Positions 22,264 to 64,000 of a DNA stretch of 64,000 nt are shown one piece after another. The first letter of the stretch is position 1, and each line of letters opens with the position of its first letter. The position numbers and the translations under genes are program-made. Source of the stretch: Gordionus sp. m RMFG-2023. Taxonomy: Eukaryota; Nematomorpha; Gordioida; Chordodea; Parachordodidae. The notes beneath the pieces are model-generated. The model ran no database searches. It saw nothing but the letters and a program-made list of their open reading frames with translations, and was not told the DNA's origin. The stretch is taken from the NCBI RefSeq assembly GCF_954871325.1, contig NC_088776.1:14260052-14324051 (forward strand), read 5' to 3'.

Positions 22264-23854
22264 TAGTGTTGTTAATTGGCTAAGTCGAGTCGACTTAGCT
22301 TAAAATCTAGTCAAGTTTTGAGTCGCAAAACTCATTTCAATTTGAGCGGCTCAATGAGCCGCATGAGTCGGCTCTATGGTCGGCTTCAGAGTCGGCTCGA
22401 TGAGTCGGCTTCAGAGTCGTCTAAGGTTTATTTTGAATCGGCCTGCTATTATTATTTACTCCACGATAAATATATTAAAAAAATTTAACCCCTATGGTTC
22501 CAAAATTTAAATATTTTTAAATTCGAAATGTATTATTTTAAGAATATGACCATGTTATTATTAATATTATCTAAACCCCGACATTTCGCTGATAGATGTC
22601 TAAGTGCCATCTATGACCACAATCTTAAAGCTTACATAATAGCTTTCTGGATAAAATGTTGAGTTAGCCGTTTTTAAATTGGTTCAAATCGAGCCGTTTA
22701 ACAATACTACCTATACAATTATTTAAAATAAATATAAAAAAAGATTTTTTTAAAAAAAATATTCCTACCTGGGTATGATTTTTTTTAAATATATTATAGG
22801 GGAGACCGGGGTTATATTGTCCATAAAAAATTGAAGTGCTATAAAAAATAGACGAAGCAATTTTTCCAAAATGTTTAAACGTAGTTTTATTCCTTACATA
22901 TATCTCTATGGTAGAAATAAAAAAATTTATATAAAAATATTAATTCTAATTAAATAAATAGAAATAAATTGTCAAATATGTTAAATTTATTAGGTTCATC
23001 TATATTATATATATTAGCCGGAAGAACTTATTATCACTTAAAACTGTCATATAATTTACAAAAAATAAGTCAATCATCTTCATAATGTTATTCGTGGCCC
23101 AAGAAAAACTAGTGGCTTTTAATGTTTTGATAAATTTGGTCGAATTTTTTTTATTCAAGATAATCCCTGCTTAAAAATGGCTAATAGGTACCCCGCCAAA
23201 ACCAAAACCTGCCCCATGTCTTCACAATTAATTAAAATTTAATTTGAAGATATTAAATTACCACAAATATTGTCAATATTTTTATATATGATAGAATGGA
23301 AACTTTTTTATCATTTAGAATTAATATTAAGTCTTAAAACGAAGAAATAAAATATAAAATTTTTTAGAAATAAAATGGAAATATAATTTTTAATTTTAAA
23401 TAAGAAAAAAAATTTTATAATAAAAAAAACCAGATGGGAAAAAATTAGTTATTAATATATATTAAAAATAAATATAATATTTTAAAAAAAATCCATCATT
23501 AAAAAAATAAGGGATTGATTTTATATTTTTGATGACTTAGTTTTCTTTTATTTTTTTAAATCCATCTGGGAAAAATTTTTTTTATATATTTTATCGTGGA
23601 GTAAATAATAATAGCAAGCGGATTCAGAATAAATTTTTTCCGACGCTCATTGAGCCGCTCAATTTGAAATGAGTTTTGCGACTCCAACTTGAGTTCAAAG
23701 TCGTAAAAACTCGACTATTTAACAACACTAGCCGACTCTGAAGCCGACTTATCGAGTCGACTCATGCGGCTCATTGAGCCGCTCAATTTGAAATGAGTTT
23801 TGCGACTCCGACTTGAGTTCAGAGTCGTAAAAACTCGACTATTTAACAACACTA
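22264..23854. mobile_element. 1,591-bp hAT-type non-autonomous element inside the Tc1 transposase
   Basis: Ends are TAGTGTTGTTAATTGGC and ATTTAACAACACTA, flanked by a perfect 8-bp duplication AGCACAAG (22256-22263 and 23855-23862). The arms (about 200 bp) are rich in GAGTCG, GGCTCAATGAGCC and GTCGGCTC, plus ATTATTTACTCCACGATAAA in inverted copies. The right terminus is present twice: 85-bp copies end at 23730 and 23854, both closing in TTAACAACACTA. No transposase was seen. The core is AT-rich and contains another MITE fragment. Confidence 0.92.
22560..22712. mobile_element. MITE fragment of the GATTTGAGCCG family
   Basis: It contains GATAGATGTCTAAGTGCCA, GGATAAAATGTTGAGTTAGC and the end TCAAATCGAGCCGTTTAACA then ATACTA. 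The left end is missing. It is nested inside the 22264-23854 element. Confidence 0.6.
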
Positions 23855-24530
23855 AGCACAAGGGAGCACATAATAACAAATATTAATCAAATTATGCATC
23901 AATTTATTCCTTATGATTTTACAAATTTTTATAATCATATGCAACAATATTTGGAGCTGGGCTATCGTGGACTACCTATTGACTAAAGTAATCTAATTAT
24001 ATAATAAATTACGATTAATATTTTTTAATATTTTAATTAAATAGGTACTACTAAGCAAGCAATTTATGACTATGAACTACCATTAAATATTCTACCATTA
24101 AATATTTCATATTTTATATAATCAATATTCATGTATTAGTGTAATTACGAATTTATTATATAATGTTTATATGTAATATACGAATTGAATAAAATATTAA
24201 ATTAAAGTTTTGTCTCAAATATGATAAAATAAAGTGAGAAAAAAACTATTTTCAGAAATAAAAGATTTTGACTAAGATCTAATAACTAAGATGAATAATT
24301 TATCATTATTTTTAAAATTATTCTACATAAATATCGTTAATTAAGTTAAAAAAAATATGTGATAACAAAACTTTATATTTTTTATAAAAAAATTTTTTAA
24401 GTGTGACATTTAAAAAAGTTGTTTTATTTTTTTAACATAGATTAATGTTTAAGTATGATTAAAATAAAAATATAATAATATCATTTTATTTTGTTTTAAC
24501 ATCTGGTAAAAAATATCCCTCCTTTCTCTG

Positions 24531-25376
24531 TAAATGAAAGTCAAGTTTTGATTAATTTACATTTTAATACATTTATAATTCATAATGGAAATAGAACAAT
24601 AGCGTTACTAGCGGATGGGAGGGAGAGTGGGTTTCAATTCCCCCGAAAATTTAAAGAACCCCCTCAAAATTTTGAATTTTTTTATATCATTAAAAAAATA
24701 GGTAAATTATCTTTAAAAAATGCAATCTTAGATAATGTTAACTAAAAAAGGGAAAGTAATTTTGGATAACGTCCTCTAAAAAAAAGGTAATTTTGAAAAT
24801 AATAGCCCCCTGAGAATTTAAAGGCTAGTGACGCTCTTGAAATAGAATTCTATTGACTTTAAAAAATAAATAAAAAGAACGATAGATATGGAATTATACT
24901 CATGTAAAGTAATTATTTTTGAGATAATTTTTATTTTTAGGTAAACTAAACTTCTCCAATAGACAATGATAAAATGAAAATCTTAGAAATTTCAAAAATT
25001 AAAAGTTAAATTATTATGTGAATTATGAAATGATGCGAATTATATAAAAAGGGTAAAATAGTCAGAGACCACTTAGATGAGGCTATTTTAAAACTGAAAC
25101 AAAAAATAGCTGAAACCCGATAAACCAAAATTAAAAGAACAGGTTATTTAATAGCTTTTTTGTCAAAGCCAACCTTTAGTAAAGTTATTTGTTGTATATA
25201 TTTTCATATATTATGTTTAAATAGACTTTAAGATATTGTATCTATATTATATAGATAACAAAAAAAAGAGTAACTTTGTTATATACAAATTTATTTCATA
25301 TCAATAAGAAATTGCTTTTTGATATCAATAATTGGTTTACTTTTCATATAAAAAGAGTTATTATAATTCATATCCG
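24531..25376. other. AT-rich spacer, no gene seen
   Basis: It contains C-rich patches near 24640-24670 and 24800-24815 that may be element debris. No coding sequence was recognised. Confidence 0.4.
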
Positions 25377-25453
25377 TTATTTTACTTTCAATTTATTTTA
25401 CTTTCAATTTATTTTACTTTCAATTTATTTTACTTTCAATTTATTTTACTTAA
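25377..25453. repeat. 16-bp minisatellite
   Basis: About four and a half perfect copies of TATTTTACTTTCAATT. Confidence 0.9.
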
Positions 25454-25915
25454 ATTTAATAAAAGCTTGTCAAATTCGATTTTAAATCCCTGCAAGGTGG
25501 TGGGAAGGTTTCCCCTTATAATTCTGCACTCGTGTAAAACTAAGAAAGAATAGCCATTACACGAAAACAATCGTTGACTCTCTGTAAAGTCTAAAATAAA
25601 ATGTCTATTTAATAAAGTATAATAGTTTATTAATATCTTTTTGATTGATTTTTGAAATAAAATATCATTTTCATTTCCTATTTTGTCTTTTAATTAAATA
25701 AAATGAAGATAAGGTCTATAAGAGAGAAGAGGATATGTATTGTAACAAACAATAAAAATTCGATTTTTGGATATTTGTGTAGTAAATTTCTAGATAAAAT
25801 ATAGAGGCCGTTTTTGAAGGTTCAAATCTAACCTTTTAGAGACACTACTGAGAAGTAATACATCTGAAAATAGATTAAATGGGTGTTAGTTAGCCATTCT
25901 TGATATACTTAGGAA
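25454..25915. other. Spacer left of hAT element 2
   Basis: It includes a diverged MITE end at 25800-25852 (GGCCGTTTTTGAAGGTTCAA then AGACACTA). No gene was seen. Confidence 0.4.
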
Positions 25916-27793
25916 CAGGCTTGTTAGCCGATCTTTTTAAAACGATCGAATCCCGATCACGATCTTTTCAAAAAAAGAGGATCGAAATCCAGGATCGACC
26001 TTTTTTTCTATTTAAATTTCTGAAGGAAATTTCTGACTGATGCAAAATTAACTAATATATGTTATAAATTTATTGTAATTGAATAATAATATAATATAAC
26101 CGATGCAAAATTAACTAATATAAAAATAAATAAAATATGGTAGAAATTTATTGTAATTGAATAATAAATATAACAATTATAATATATTTATTTATAATTA
26201 AAATTAGCTTTTAATAATAAATTTTTTTCTAAATTAACATCATTTAAACATCCGCGTCTTTCATTTAGAACATGTTTAGCTTTACTAAACAAGCGCTCCA
26301 CAGGAGCGCTTGATGGCAAAGGTGTATTATATTCAATAAATATTTTTTTAAAATTAATATAAGTATTAAAAATATTCATGGAATCATCATTTGAATAAAA
26401 AAATTTTTTAACGGAACAAGCATTTTGTACAGTATTTTTCCCAAAAAAAGCATCAATGTCATCTATACATTCATTTGAGGTATCCGCATATGGTTGTTCC
26501 TGCATATTTTCCAAATGGGCAACTAATCTTTCTTTTACCATCATATTTTGTGGCAGATTAATATAAGGCCAATTAAGTTTAAATTTAGGGTGAATGATGG
26601 CTGCCAAAATGTTACTGTTTTCATACAGTGAAGGAAATCTATATTATGAAATGATAATTAATTTATTATTAAATAAGTATTTATTTTATTCATTTAAATC
26701 AAATCAAGTATCTGCAAAACTTAACCCTTTTAAATTTTACAGTCAAGTCTGGCACATCATCTGTATGGTATTTATTTATATTTGGGTCATATCATAAATA
26801 TTGATTAAATGTAAACTTAATACTTAATATACAAAGAAATTAACATTGTAATTTATTTACGAATATTAATCAAAATATTAGCTTAAAATTTAAATAATCT
26901 AATAAATTTTTAATGTCTTCAAAGGCCCATTAATATTTTACTAGATATCAGAGGTTTAGTAGAACTGGCTTGTTAAAAATATTTTACTAAATTTGCCAGA
27001 TCTTCAATTTTTTAATATATTTTGCAGATATCATAATATAAAATAATTGCATAAAAAAATATTTTTTTATAAAGAATCATCTAGATTCTATTTCTGCAGG
27101 ACCTGCTCAACTCAGGAATGTAATAAATTAAATTTAAACATGTTGACATTAAGATTATCAAATAAAGAAAATTTAAAAGAATTATTTGTAAATGTCTCTT
27201 TAAGTTCGAGGATGATATTTTGGAAGATGATATTATCTTCTTACAGAGACGGCATTTGGTGCTGATCATATTATAAGAGTTGCTTTCATCCATTTCACAT
27301 AAAGTAAAATACTTACGTAATTTCAAAAATGGTAAAAGATTCTCATTCTCACTTATATCTGCTGTTACATCAATAGTAGAAGCAATCGAATCTTCTAAAT
27401 CTATAATGGACATTTACATTTACCTATTAAAATAAATATTAATATATTATTATAAATTTATATTAAATAACTTGTAAGAGCTCTAAATCTCGTAAAATTT
27501 AGGAAATGAATAAATTTATCTATAAAATAAATGGTGGAATGGAAGTTGATAAAATATGAAGATAGATATTTTTTTTAAAAATAATATTTTAATTTAATTT
27601 TCAAAATTTTTATTTTATTTATTGCTTTTTAAGTAAAAAATTAATTTTTAAAAAGATCGGGATCGAATTTTAAACAAAATGATCTCGATCTCGATCCTCA
27701 ATTTAAGTCAGAATCATAAATCTCGTAAAATTGACAAATTTGCGATCGAATCCAGGATCATCGATCTTTTGATTCGATCTTTTAACAATTCTG
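25916..27793 (-). mobile_element. hAT DNA transposon 2, complete ends
   Basis: The left end is CAGGCTTGTTAGCCGATC; the right end reads GATCTTTTAACAATTCTG. The flanking 8-bp duplication CTTAGGAA is perfect (25908-25915 and 27794-27801). Both ends carry GATCG/CGATC-rich subterminal repeats (25930-26000 and 27650-27780). The core of the terminus, TTGTTAA, is shared with the many TAGTGTTGTTAA elements in this window. Confidence 0.93.
26188..27413 (-). pseudogene. hAT transposase remnant of element 2
   Basis: The N-terminal piece (27413-27081) starts MSIIDLEDSIAS and carries a BED-like finger, CRLCKKII then SSSNLKRHLQ. The C-terminal piece (26607-26188) carries the hATC signature LPSSAPVERLFSKAKHVLNE with the catalytic Glu in VER. 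The two pieces are in different frames and the middle of the catalytic core is not readable, so this is an internally deleted, frame-shifted copy. Confidence 0.85.
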
Positions 27794-27801
27794 CTTAGGA
27801 A

Positions 27802-28807
27802 GTTGAAAACAAGTACTGATATTAAATCTGGTGTGAAAATCGAATATATTTTTTATATAATTTATGAGTGATATTTATATAAGTAATTAAGAAAATATTG
27901 TTATTCACATATATTTTATTAATGCAAATAATATTACCAGACATCGTCTGGGTGGGTGGGGGGGGGGGGGTTAGAAAATGTTTGTATCCTATTTTTTTGA
28001 GAGTGGTAGGGGTAGTCATGTGGTACACTAATGGTAGATAAATTTATTGGAGAGTTATCTATTAAATTTTTAGATAAAATTGGGCAAAATGTATTGCTGT
28101 AAAAATTATTACTTTTATTATAGACCTATTGAAATACAATGATATTGTTAAACATATAATAAATCTATATATTCCGACATTATTTTCAAAATTAAACTAT
28201 TCCTGGATAACTTTCCGCTATTCTTTCAAATAAAATTTAAAAGGGTTAGAGATTCTATTAGTCAAATTCATGTTAAACAATATATTATAATAACGCTTTC
28301 AATTGTAAATGTGAAGTCTTTTAATATAACTCATGCTCTAAAAAATAATTTTACGTTCACAATATTTTGATAGTTGATAGTAGAGCAGGTGCGTAACCAA
28401 TGAAGGTAAAGAGGGAAATTTCATGCTTCATCACAAATTTGTCAGTTCTCATAAATATAATTTAAAAATCCACCCCTCCTGCACACCCCTAACCTCCTCT
28501 CCTCAATATATCATTATAAAAAAGATTTTGAATGGAAAATAAAAATTAATAACTTTTTAAAATAATGATTATAATTCAAAATTTTCTTTAAAAAATAATT
28601 TAAAAATAAGTTAAAAATCAAAATTGTTTTTAAAAAATCGAATATAGCAATAAAATTCATGTGAAAAGAATTTATCTAAAAGTGCTCCCCCCTCCCCATT
28701 CATAAAAATTTTGGATACGCCTATGTAGTATAGCATTAATAATTTAAGTTTTTCTTTCTAAAATTTATGAAGGGATTATCTTCATAATTAAAAGCATGTC
28801 ATTAATA
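27802..28807. other. Spacer with poly-G element fragment
   Basis: A GGGTGGGTGGGG tract at 27950-27970 followed by GTTTGTATCC (27990) and GTAGTCATGTGG (28010-28021) resembles the poly-G element family. The rest is AT-rich without genes. Confidence 0.45.
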
Positions 28808-29053
28808 CAGTGTCTACATGAGCGGGAGGAGGGGGGGGGGGGGTAGGAACAGTTTGCATCCAAATATCTATAAAGGAGTAGGAGGTAGGTGGTAGGGGGT
28901 AGGCATTATGGGGGGTTGGCTATAATAATCTAGAAAATTTTCCAATCCATTTTTAAATTATCTATAGATAACATTTTGGTATTTTTAGGGGGGTAGATAT
29001 ATATATTTTGAGGGGGGTTTGCATCCAGTGAATATACTGTCATGTAGACGCTG
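28808..29053. mobile_element. 246-bp poly-G terminal-inverted-repeat element
   Basis: Ends CAGTGTCTACATGA and TCATGTAGACGCTG are inverted. The 8-bp target duplication CATTAATA is perfect (28800-28807 and 29054-29061). Inside are a long G run near 28825-28842, AACAGTTTGCATCC and GGTTTGCATCC. There is no coding sequence. The 8-bp duplication suggests hAT-type mobilisation. Confidence 0.88.
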
Positions 29054-29061
29054 CATTAATA

Positions 29062-29128
29062 ACATGAATTATGTATAGGTTTATGAGAGAGGTTTGCATC
29101 CATAGAATATCCTGTTATATAGACGCTG
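29062..29128. mobile_element. Second right terminus of the poly-G family
   Basis: GGTTTGCATCCATAGAATAT followed by CCTGTTATATAGACGCTG repeats the right end of the adjacent element at lower identity. It lies immediately after the target duplication. Confidence 0.6.
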
Positions 29129-29599
29129 TGCTCGGGAATATATTATATGCCGAATAATTTTAGAGATTTTGTCCTTTTACTTTTTATATTTTATATTTTA
29201 TAGTGTTCACTTTTTGCTTTTTTACTTTTTTTTATTAGCTTTTAATTTGATATATTTTTACTTAATATTTTTTTTTTATTTTTTGATGAAATAAATGAAG
29301 ATATCATTAATAGTTATTAATTTTATTCTTTACACACTTAATTTTACATATAATTATTTATATTTCAATTGTTTTAAAACATTTTATTTTACCACATCAC
29401 TGAAGAATTATCTCATTCCCAAAGAAGATTTAATTTCACATTATAAATTTATAATATGCTTCTTAATTATATTTTCTCCATTTTTAATGTACCATATTTT
29501 TTCATGAATATATTGTAAGTTTATATATATACAATAATTTTCAAGATTATTTTTGGCATAATCAATTTATATATTTTTGCAAAGTTGTAATTCATACTA
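29129..29599. other. AT-rich spacer, no gene seen
   Basis: Low-complexity T-rich sequence, nothing recognisable. Confidence 0.4.
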
Positions 29600-30160
29600 G
29601 AAGTCTGTAATAGGTGGGTTTTAGCCCAAAAGCCCTAAACTCGTTGTTTTAAATTTTTTTAGCTCGATTGCCCATTTGAAATTTTTTTAAAAATTTTCTC
29701 CCCTAGTCCATTTAGCTATAAATATTTTTATAACCCACCAGCGCGCCTAATGTTTTAAAATTATTTTAATAGCTGGTCTGGCTTTTTTATATCTTTTAAT
29801 GTATCTTTAATTAAACATGCATAAAATGACTCACTAGTGTTGTTAAAGATTCCTATTTGAGTTAATTGGCCCCATTGAAATTAGAACAACCATAACATTA
29901 TGTAAGCTTCATAATTTGGCCAATAAATGTCCAAGCCCTACTGCCATCAAACATAATATTATTTTGGTAATAATTATAATCAGGTAGTTTTTAAAAATCG
30001 ACCCAAATCTTAACAACACTACAGACCAGGACCATCACCGGCCCAATGTTGAAAATAATTTTTGAAAACCCGATTGCGCTCTCTCGAAAAAGTGGTGGGG
30101 GTAGGCGGGCGCGCGGATATAAAATTTGTACATCGCTGACCTCTAATTCATATGCTTATT
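29600..30160. mobile_element. AGGTCTGCA-family element with a nested MITE
   Basis: The left part has GGTGGGTTTTAGCCCAAAAG and GCGCGCCTAATG. The right part has CACCGGCCCAATG and GTAGGCGGGCGCGCGG. Similar blocks occur at 14141-14537. A MITE (29837-30022) with ends TAGTGTTGTTAAAG and CTTAACAACACTA is inserted in the middle. Confidence 0.5.
29837..30022. mobile_element. 186-bp MITE, TAGTGTTGTTAA ends
   Basis: Termini TAGTGTTGTTAAAG and CTTAACAACACTA are perfect inverted repeats over at least 12 bp. The interior resembles the 9863-10079 family (AAAAATCGACCCAAATC). No target duplication is obvious. Confidence 0.65.
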
Positions 30161-30970
30161 CAACGTCTAAATTACAGGATATTCATTGGATGTAAACTCC
30201 CCTCAAAAACTTTTTTCAGTGGCAATATTTCTACATGATAAATGTAGGTTTCTAATTATAGTGTTATTCCCTTCATATATCCTAAAAGGAATAACTTTAA
30301 TTATCAATACTCTACTATCAAATATCAAAATATTTTGAATGTTAAAGAGTTTTTATTTAGAAGATGAATAATTAAAAATTTAATCAGTTACCATGAATGC
30401 ATTATTATAGCATATTGTCTGACATGAATTTGAGTTTGCTGATAGAAGATCTAATACTTTAAAATTACATTTAAAAAGGTAGTAGAAAATTATATAAAAA
30501 TATGTCCTATTTGAAAGATAATTGATTGTAAGCAATATATAAATCTCATCATGTATTGCACTATAATTATATTATAATAGGTCAAAAATGAAGTAATAAA
30601 TAAATTTTCAACAAAATATTTTTCGCTATTTCATCATAAAATTTAAAAGATAAGCCATAAAATTTATCCTACCTCTAGCCTACCCCCTTAAATGACTACC
30701 TTCAACCCCCTTAAAGATTGAAAACAAACTGCACATAACCCCCCCCCCCCCCCACTCACCTGCCCATCCGTTGGTGAAGATTCTGCACCAATTATATACA
30801 TTTAATATTTTATCATTTATTATTAAAATTTGTATAGAAATATTCGATATATAGTCCCTAGTCATTATACTTCTGAAACGTAGGATATTCTCAAATAACT
30901 CTTAAAATAATCCTAATTTTTTTAATTACCACCCCCCCCCCTCCCGCTAACCCTAACAAACATTTGTACT
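30161..30970. other. Spacer with poly-C tracts
   Basis: A run of 15 C at 30739-30753 and another at 30931-30942 sit in poly-C element debris (compare 440-540). No confident gene. Minus-strand patches near 30680-30865 are open but not recognised. Confidence 0.4.
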
Positions 30971-30974
30971 CACC

Positions 30975-31284
30975 TGCCTCAGAAGGATTTATAGGTATTA
31001 TTATTTGTAAATTGGATAGAGCCATTTGACGAATCACATCTTTCATTAATTTTTGTTAAAAATATATCCAAAAACGGAATAACAACAATTATTTTATAGT
31101 AATCCTAATATAATTTAAAAATAACTTATAAATCTATCCTATCAATTTTGATTTTGCAAGTTCAGGCTCATTTTTCTTATTCAGAATCTTGGCATCTTGA
31201 TTGTTTTCTCTTATACCAAATTAATATTTTCTCCTTCCTGATTAAAGTAAAATGCGCTGTCGTTATTATAAATTTCAGCAGACA
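30975..31284 (-). CDS. Weak candidate gene divergent from SMC5 (unidentified)
   Basis: I do not recognise this. On the minus strand an ATG at 31284 opens MSAEIYNNDSAFYFNQEGEN, then INL before a GTATAAG donor-like site. A second coding-like block (about 31053-30976) reads KDVIRQMALSNLQIIIPINP then SEA-G before the consensus donor GTGAGT. The two blocks cannot be joined in phase by eye. A sequence very similar to the second block occurs at 40441-40540 on the other strand. The codon pattern and the head-to-head position to SMC5 (ATG at 32471) suggest a real or recently lost gene. Confidence 0.3.
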
Positions 31285-32470
31285 TGAATTAATATTTATT
31301 TTAACCTATAGTGGTTTGAATTTCTCTTCCATTACATTCTCATTTTAAAAAAAATTATCAAAAAAAAATATTCAGGGACCAAAATTTTTTTTTATATTGG
31401 TGAGTGGGAACTTGCAAAATTGGGGAGGGGGGGAGGTGGGCAAGTTATAAAATTTTTTTGGGCAAAGGGCTAACCATTACAATATAGTCTATAATGATCT
31501 GTATTAATCTGTACATTTCCATTGTTATTCCATTTTTAATATAAATATTCAGAGGAAATTTTAATCTTTGTCTATCTGATATTTAGAATACAAAATTAAG
31601 CAAAAATAATTTGCAAGATCTTTTATCAATATAAGGCAAAATCAAATTATAAAGAATGAGAAATTTGACCCTTTTATTTCCTTAAATTAATGGTAAAAAA
31701 TATTAGTAATTTACATTAAAAACGAAATTAAAATGCAATTTTAATATTAATTTATCTCAAAAAAAATTTTTTTATTTCTAAATCCTTACAAATTTAAAAA
31801 AAAGTTACAAAATATATGAATAACCTAACTAAAATAATGCTCAATATTTCTTAACACGATTAGCTTTAATCCAAATGCACGCTACTGTACCCTATAATCC
31901 TAGTTATAAGTAGAGATAATTCTAAATAAAATATTTTTGGCTAAATTGTAAGAAAATATACTTTAAATTTAAGAAATTTGAGAAGAAATATTTAGATTAA
32001 TTTTAATTTTATTAAAATTTTAAATATATAACCTATTCATTTGCAGTTAACAATCCATAAAAACCCTATATATTTTTTAAAATATTTTTCCTACCCCACC
32101 TCATCTCCAGTCTTCCCCAGCTGACTACGCGCCTGATCGTATGTTAACTAAAAATGTTTGACTAATTTATGATTTATATATAATATAATATAATATTTTA
32201 ACAATATTTTGAGTTAAAAAATTAATATTGGCATTTTTATATTGGTATTTTAAAAGAGTTCAGTTAAAAATAAATTCATCCTTAATTCAGCAATTTCTAA
32301 TTTACACGATTCCAAAACTTACTAATAAATGTCTGGCTCTGACTCTCATCATATTTATATAAATTTTATAATCGCGCCATAATTTCACTTTTCGCGTTTT
32401 AGTAAAATTTTAAAAATACTCTAAAATATATATTTTCATTATATCAAATATTCATATCATAGTATAGTAA
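31285..32470. promoter_or_regulatory. 5' flank of SMC5
   Basis: This is AT-rich, with a G-rich patch at 31420-31440. If the minus-strand candidate is real, this is a shared divergent promoter region. No specific promoter element was recognised. Confidence 0.3.

Positions 32471-64000
<31,530 letters not shown>

Larger units (their letters stand above)
21183..23986 (+). pseudogene. Tc1/mariner-type DDE transposase, interrupted
   Basis: The N-terminal part (21183-21530) has a Ser/Asn-rich leader and a helix-turn-helix-like segment (MKIKDIAKFVNMSKAQYIK). The middle (21634-21850) reads YLLMDNNTFTVKDIIENL but then loses frame. The catalytic region resumes around 21866 with IFPD, a stop, TGINFHVVPVYAWAPLNV (first Asp). 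Residues at 21926-22260 include SKGKNVTVLCC, ILVMDNASIHKS (second Asp) and YLPPYSPQLNSIENF (Glu). The hAT-type element is inserted at codons RPST. The rest continues in frame from 23863 to a TAA at 23984 (HQFIPYDFTNFYNHMQQYL). Spacing from the second Asp to the Glu is 30 residues, shorter than the usual 34. It is a dead copy with at least two frame breaks and a stop besides the insertion. Confidence 0.88.
20896..24530 (+). mobile_element. Tc1/mariner element with about 170-bp TIRs, split by a hAT-type insertion
   Basis: The left end is TA|CAGTGAAAAGGGGGAT and the right end is ATCCCTCCTTTCTCTG|TA, giving a TA target duplication (20894-20895, 24531-24532). The inverted repeats extend about 170 bp and share ATATTTTTTACCAGATG, GTTAAAACAAAAT and ACATTAATCTATGTTAAA. 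The transposase lies inside on the plus strand and is cut by the 1,591-bp element at 22264-23854. Confidence 0.92.

Noticed and set aside
29295-29507. Seventy-codon hydrophobic open frame
   Set aside because: It consists of T-rich codons (Phe, Ile, Leu, Tyr) expected by chance in this composition; no upstream or downstream support.
30739-30753. Homopolymer C and G runs as pure sequencing artefacts
   Set aside because: They recur at equivalent places in several copies of one element family with target duplications, so their presence is real even if exact lengths are uncertain.

Overview
The window is very AT-rich eukaryotic DNA, most likely from an invertebrate animal. It carries two spliced host genes (an MBLAC1-like metallo-beta-lactamase gene and SMC5), an animal-type LINE, and a dense, multiply nested population of DNA transposons (hAT, Tc1/mariner, Merlin, Helitron and many non-autonomous terminal-inverted-repeat elements). 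Some introns are extremely small (37 and 40 nt) while others are inflated to many kilobases by transposons. That mixture would fit a fast-evolving parasitic metazoan, but the lineage is a guess. I saw no rRNA, tRNA, CRISPR array, LTR element or virus-like element.

Layout. 1-553: right part of a poly-C non-autonomous element. 554-4215: a broken LINE, split by a 1,973-bp long-TIR element (1567-3539). 5302-8837: hAT element with a perfect 8-bp target duplication and one long transposase frame on the minus strand. 11102-16300 (minus): complete four-exon MBLAC1-like gene of 205 codons, whose third intron holds several elements. 16.7-20.3 kb: tandem repeats and a possible Helitron end. 20896-24530: Tc1/mariner element whose transposase is split by a 1,591-bp hAT-type element. 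25916-27793: second hAT element. 28-31 kb: poly-G/poly-C elements, and a weak minus-strand gene candidate facing away from SMC5.

32471 to the right edge (plus): SMC5, with its start codon in the window and its 3' end outside. Seventeen exons can be placed with consistent reading phase, apart from one unresolved stretch of about 15-20 residues inside a 14.7-kb intron and a one-base anomaly at the exon 3/4 junction. An eighteenth exon is possible at the right edge. The introns hold a satellite-carrying hAT-type element (37562-39926), a Merlin element (41946-42845), a third hAT remnant (43.4-45.7 kb), two divergent Helitron copies (50484-54480), a partial duplication of exon 12, and a palindromic element (61863-63363) that carries the same satellite monomer as the 37.6-kb element.

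The most unusual pattern is modular. Many elements share hAT-type ends (TAGTGTTGTTAA or CAGGG) and 8-bp target duplications, yet each has its own GC-rich subterminal repeat that stands out against the AT-rich background. Two of these elements carry the same roughly 110-bp satellite monomer.
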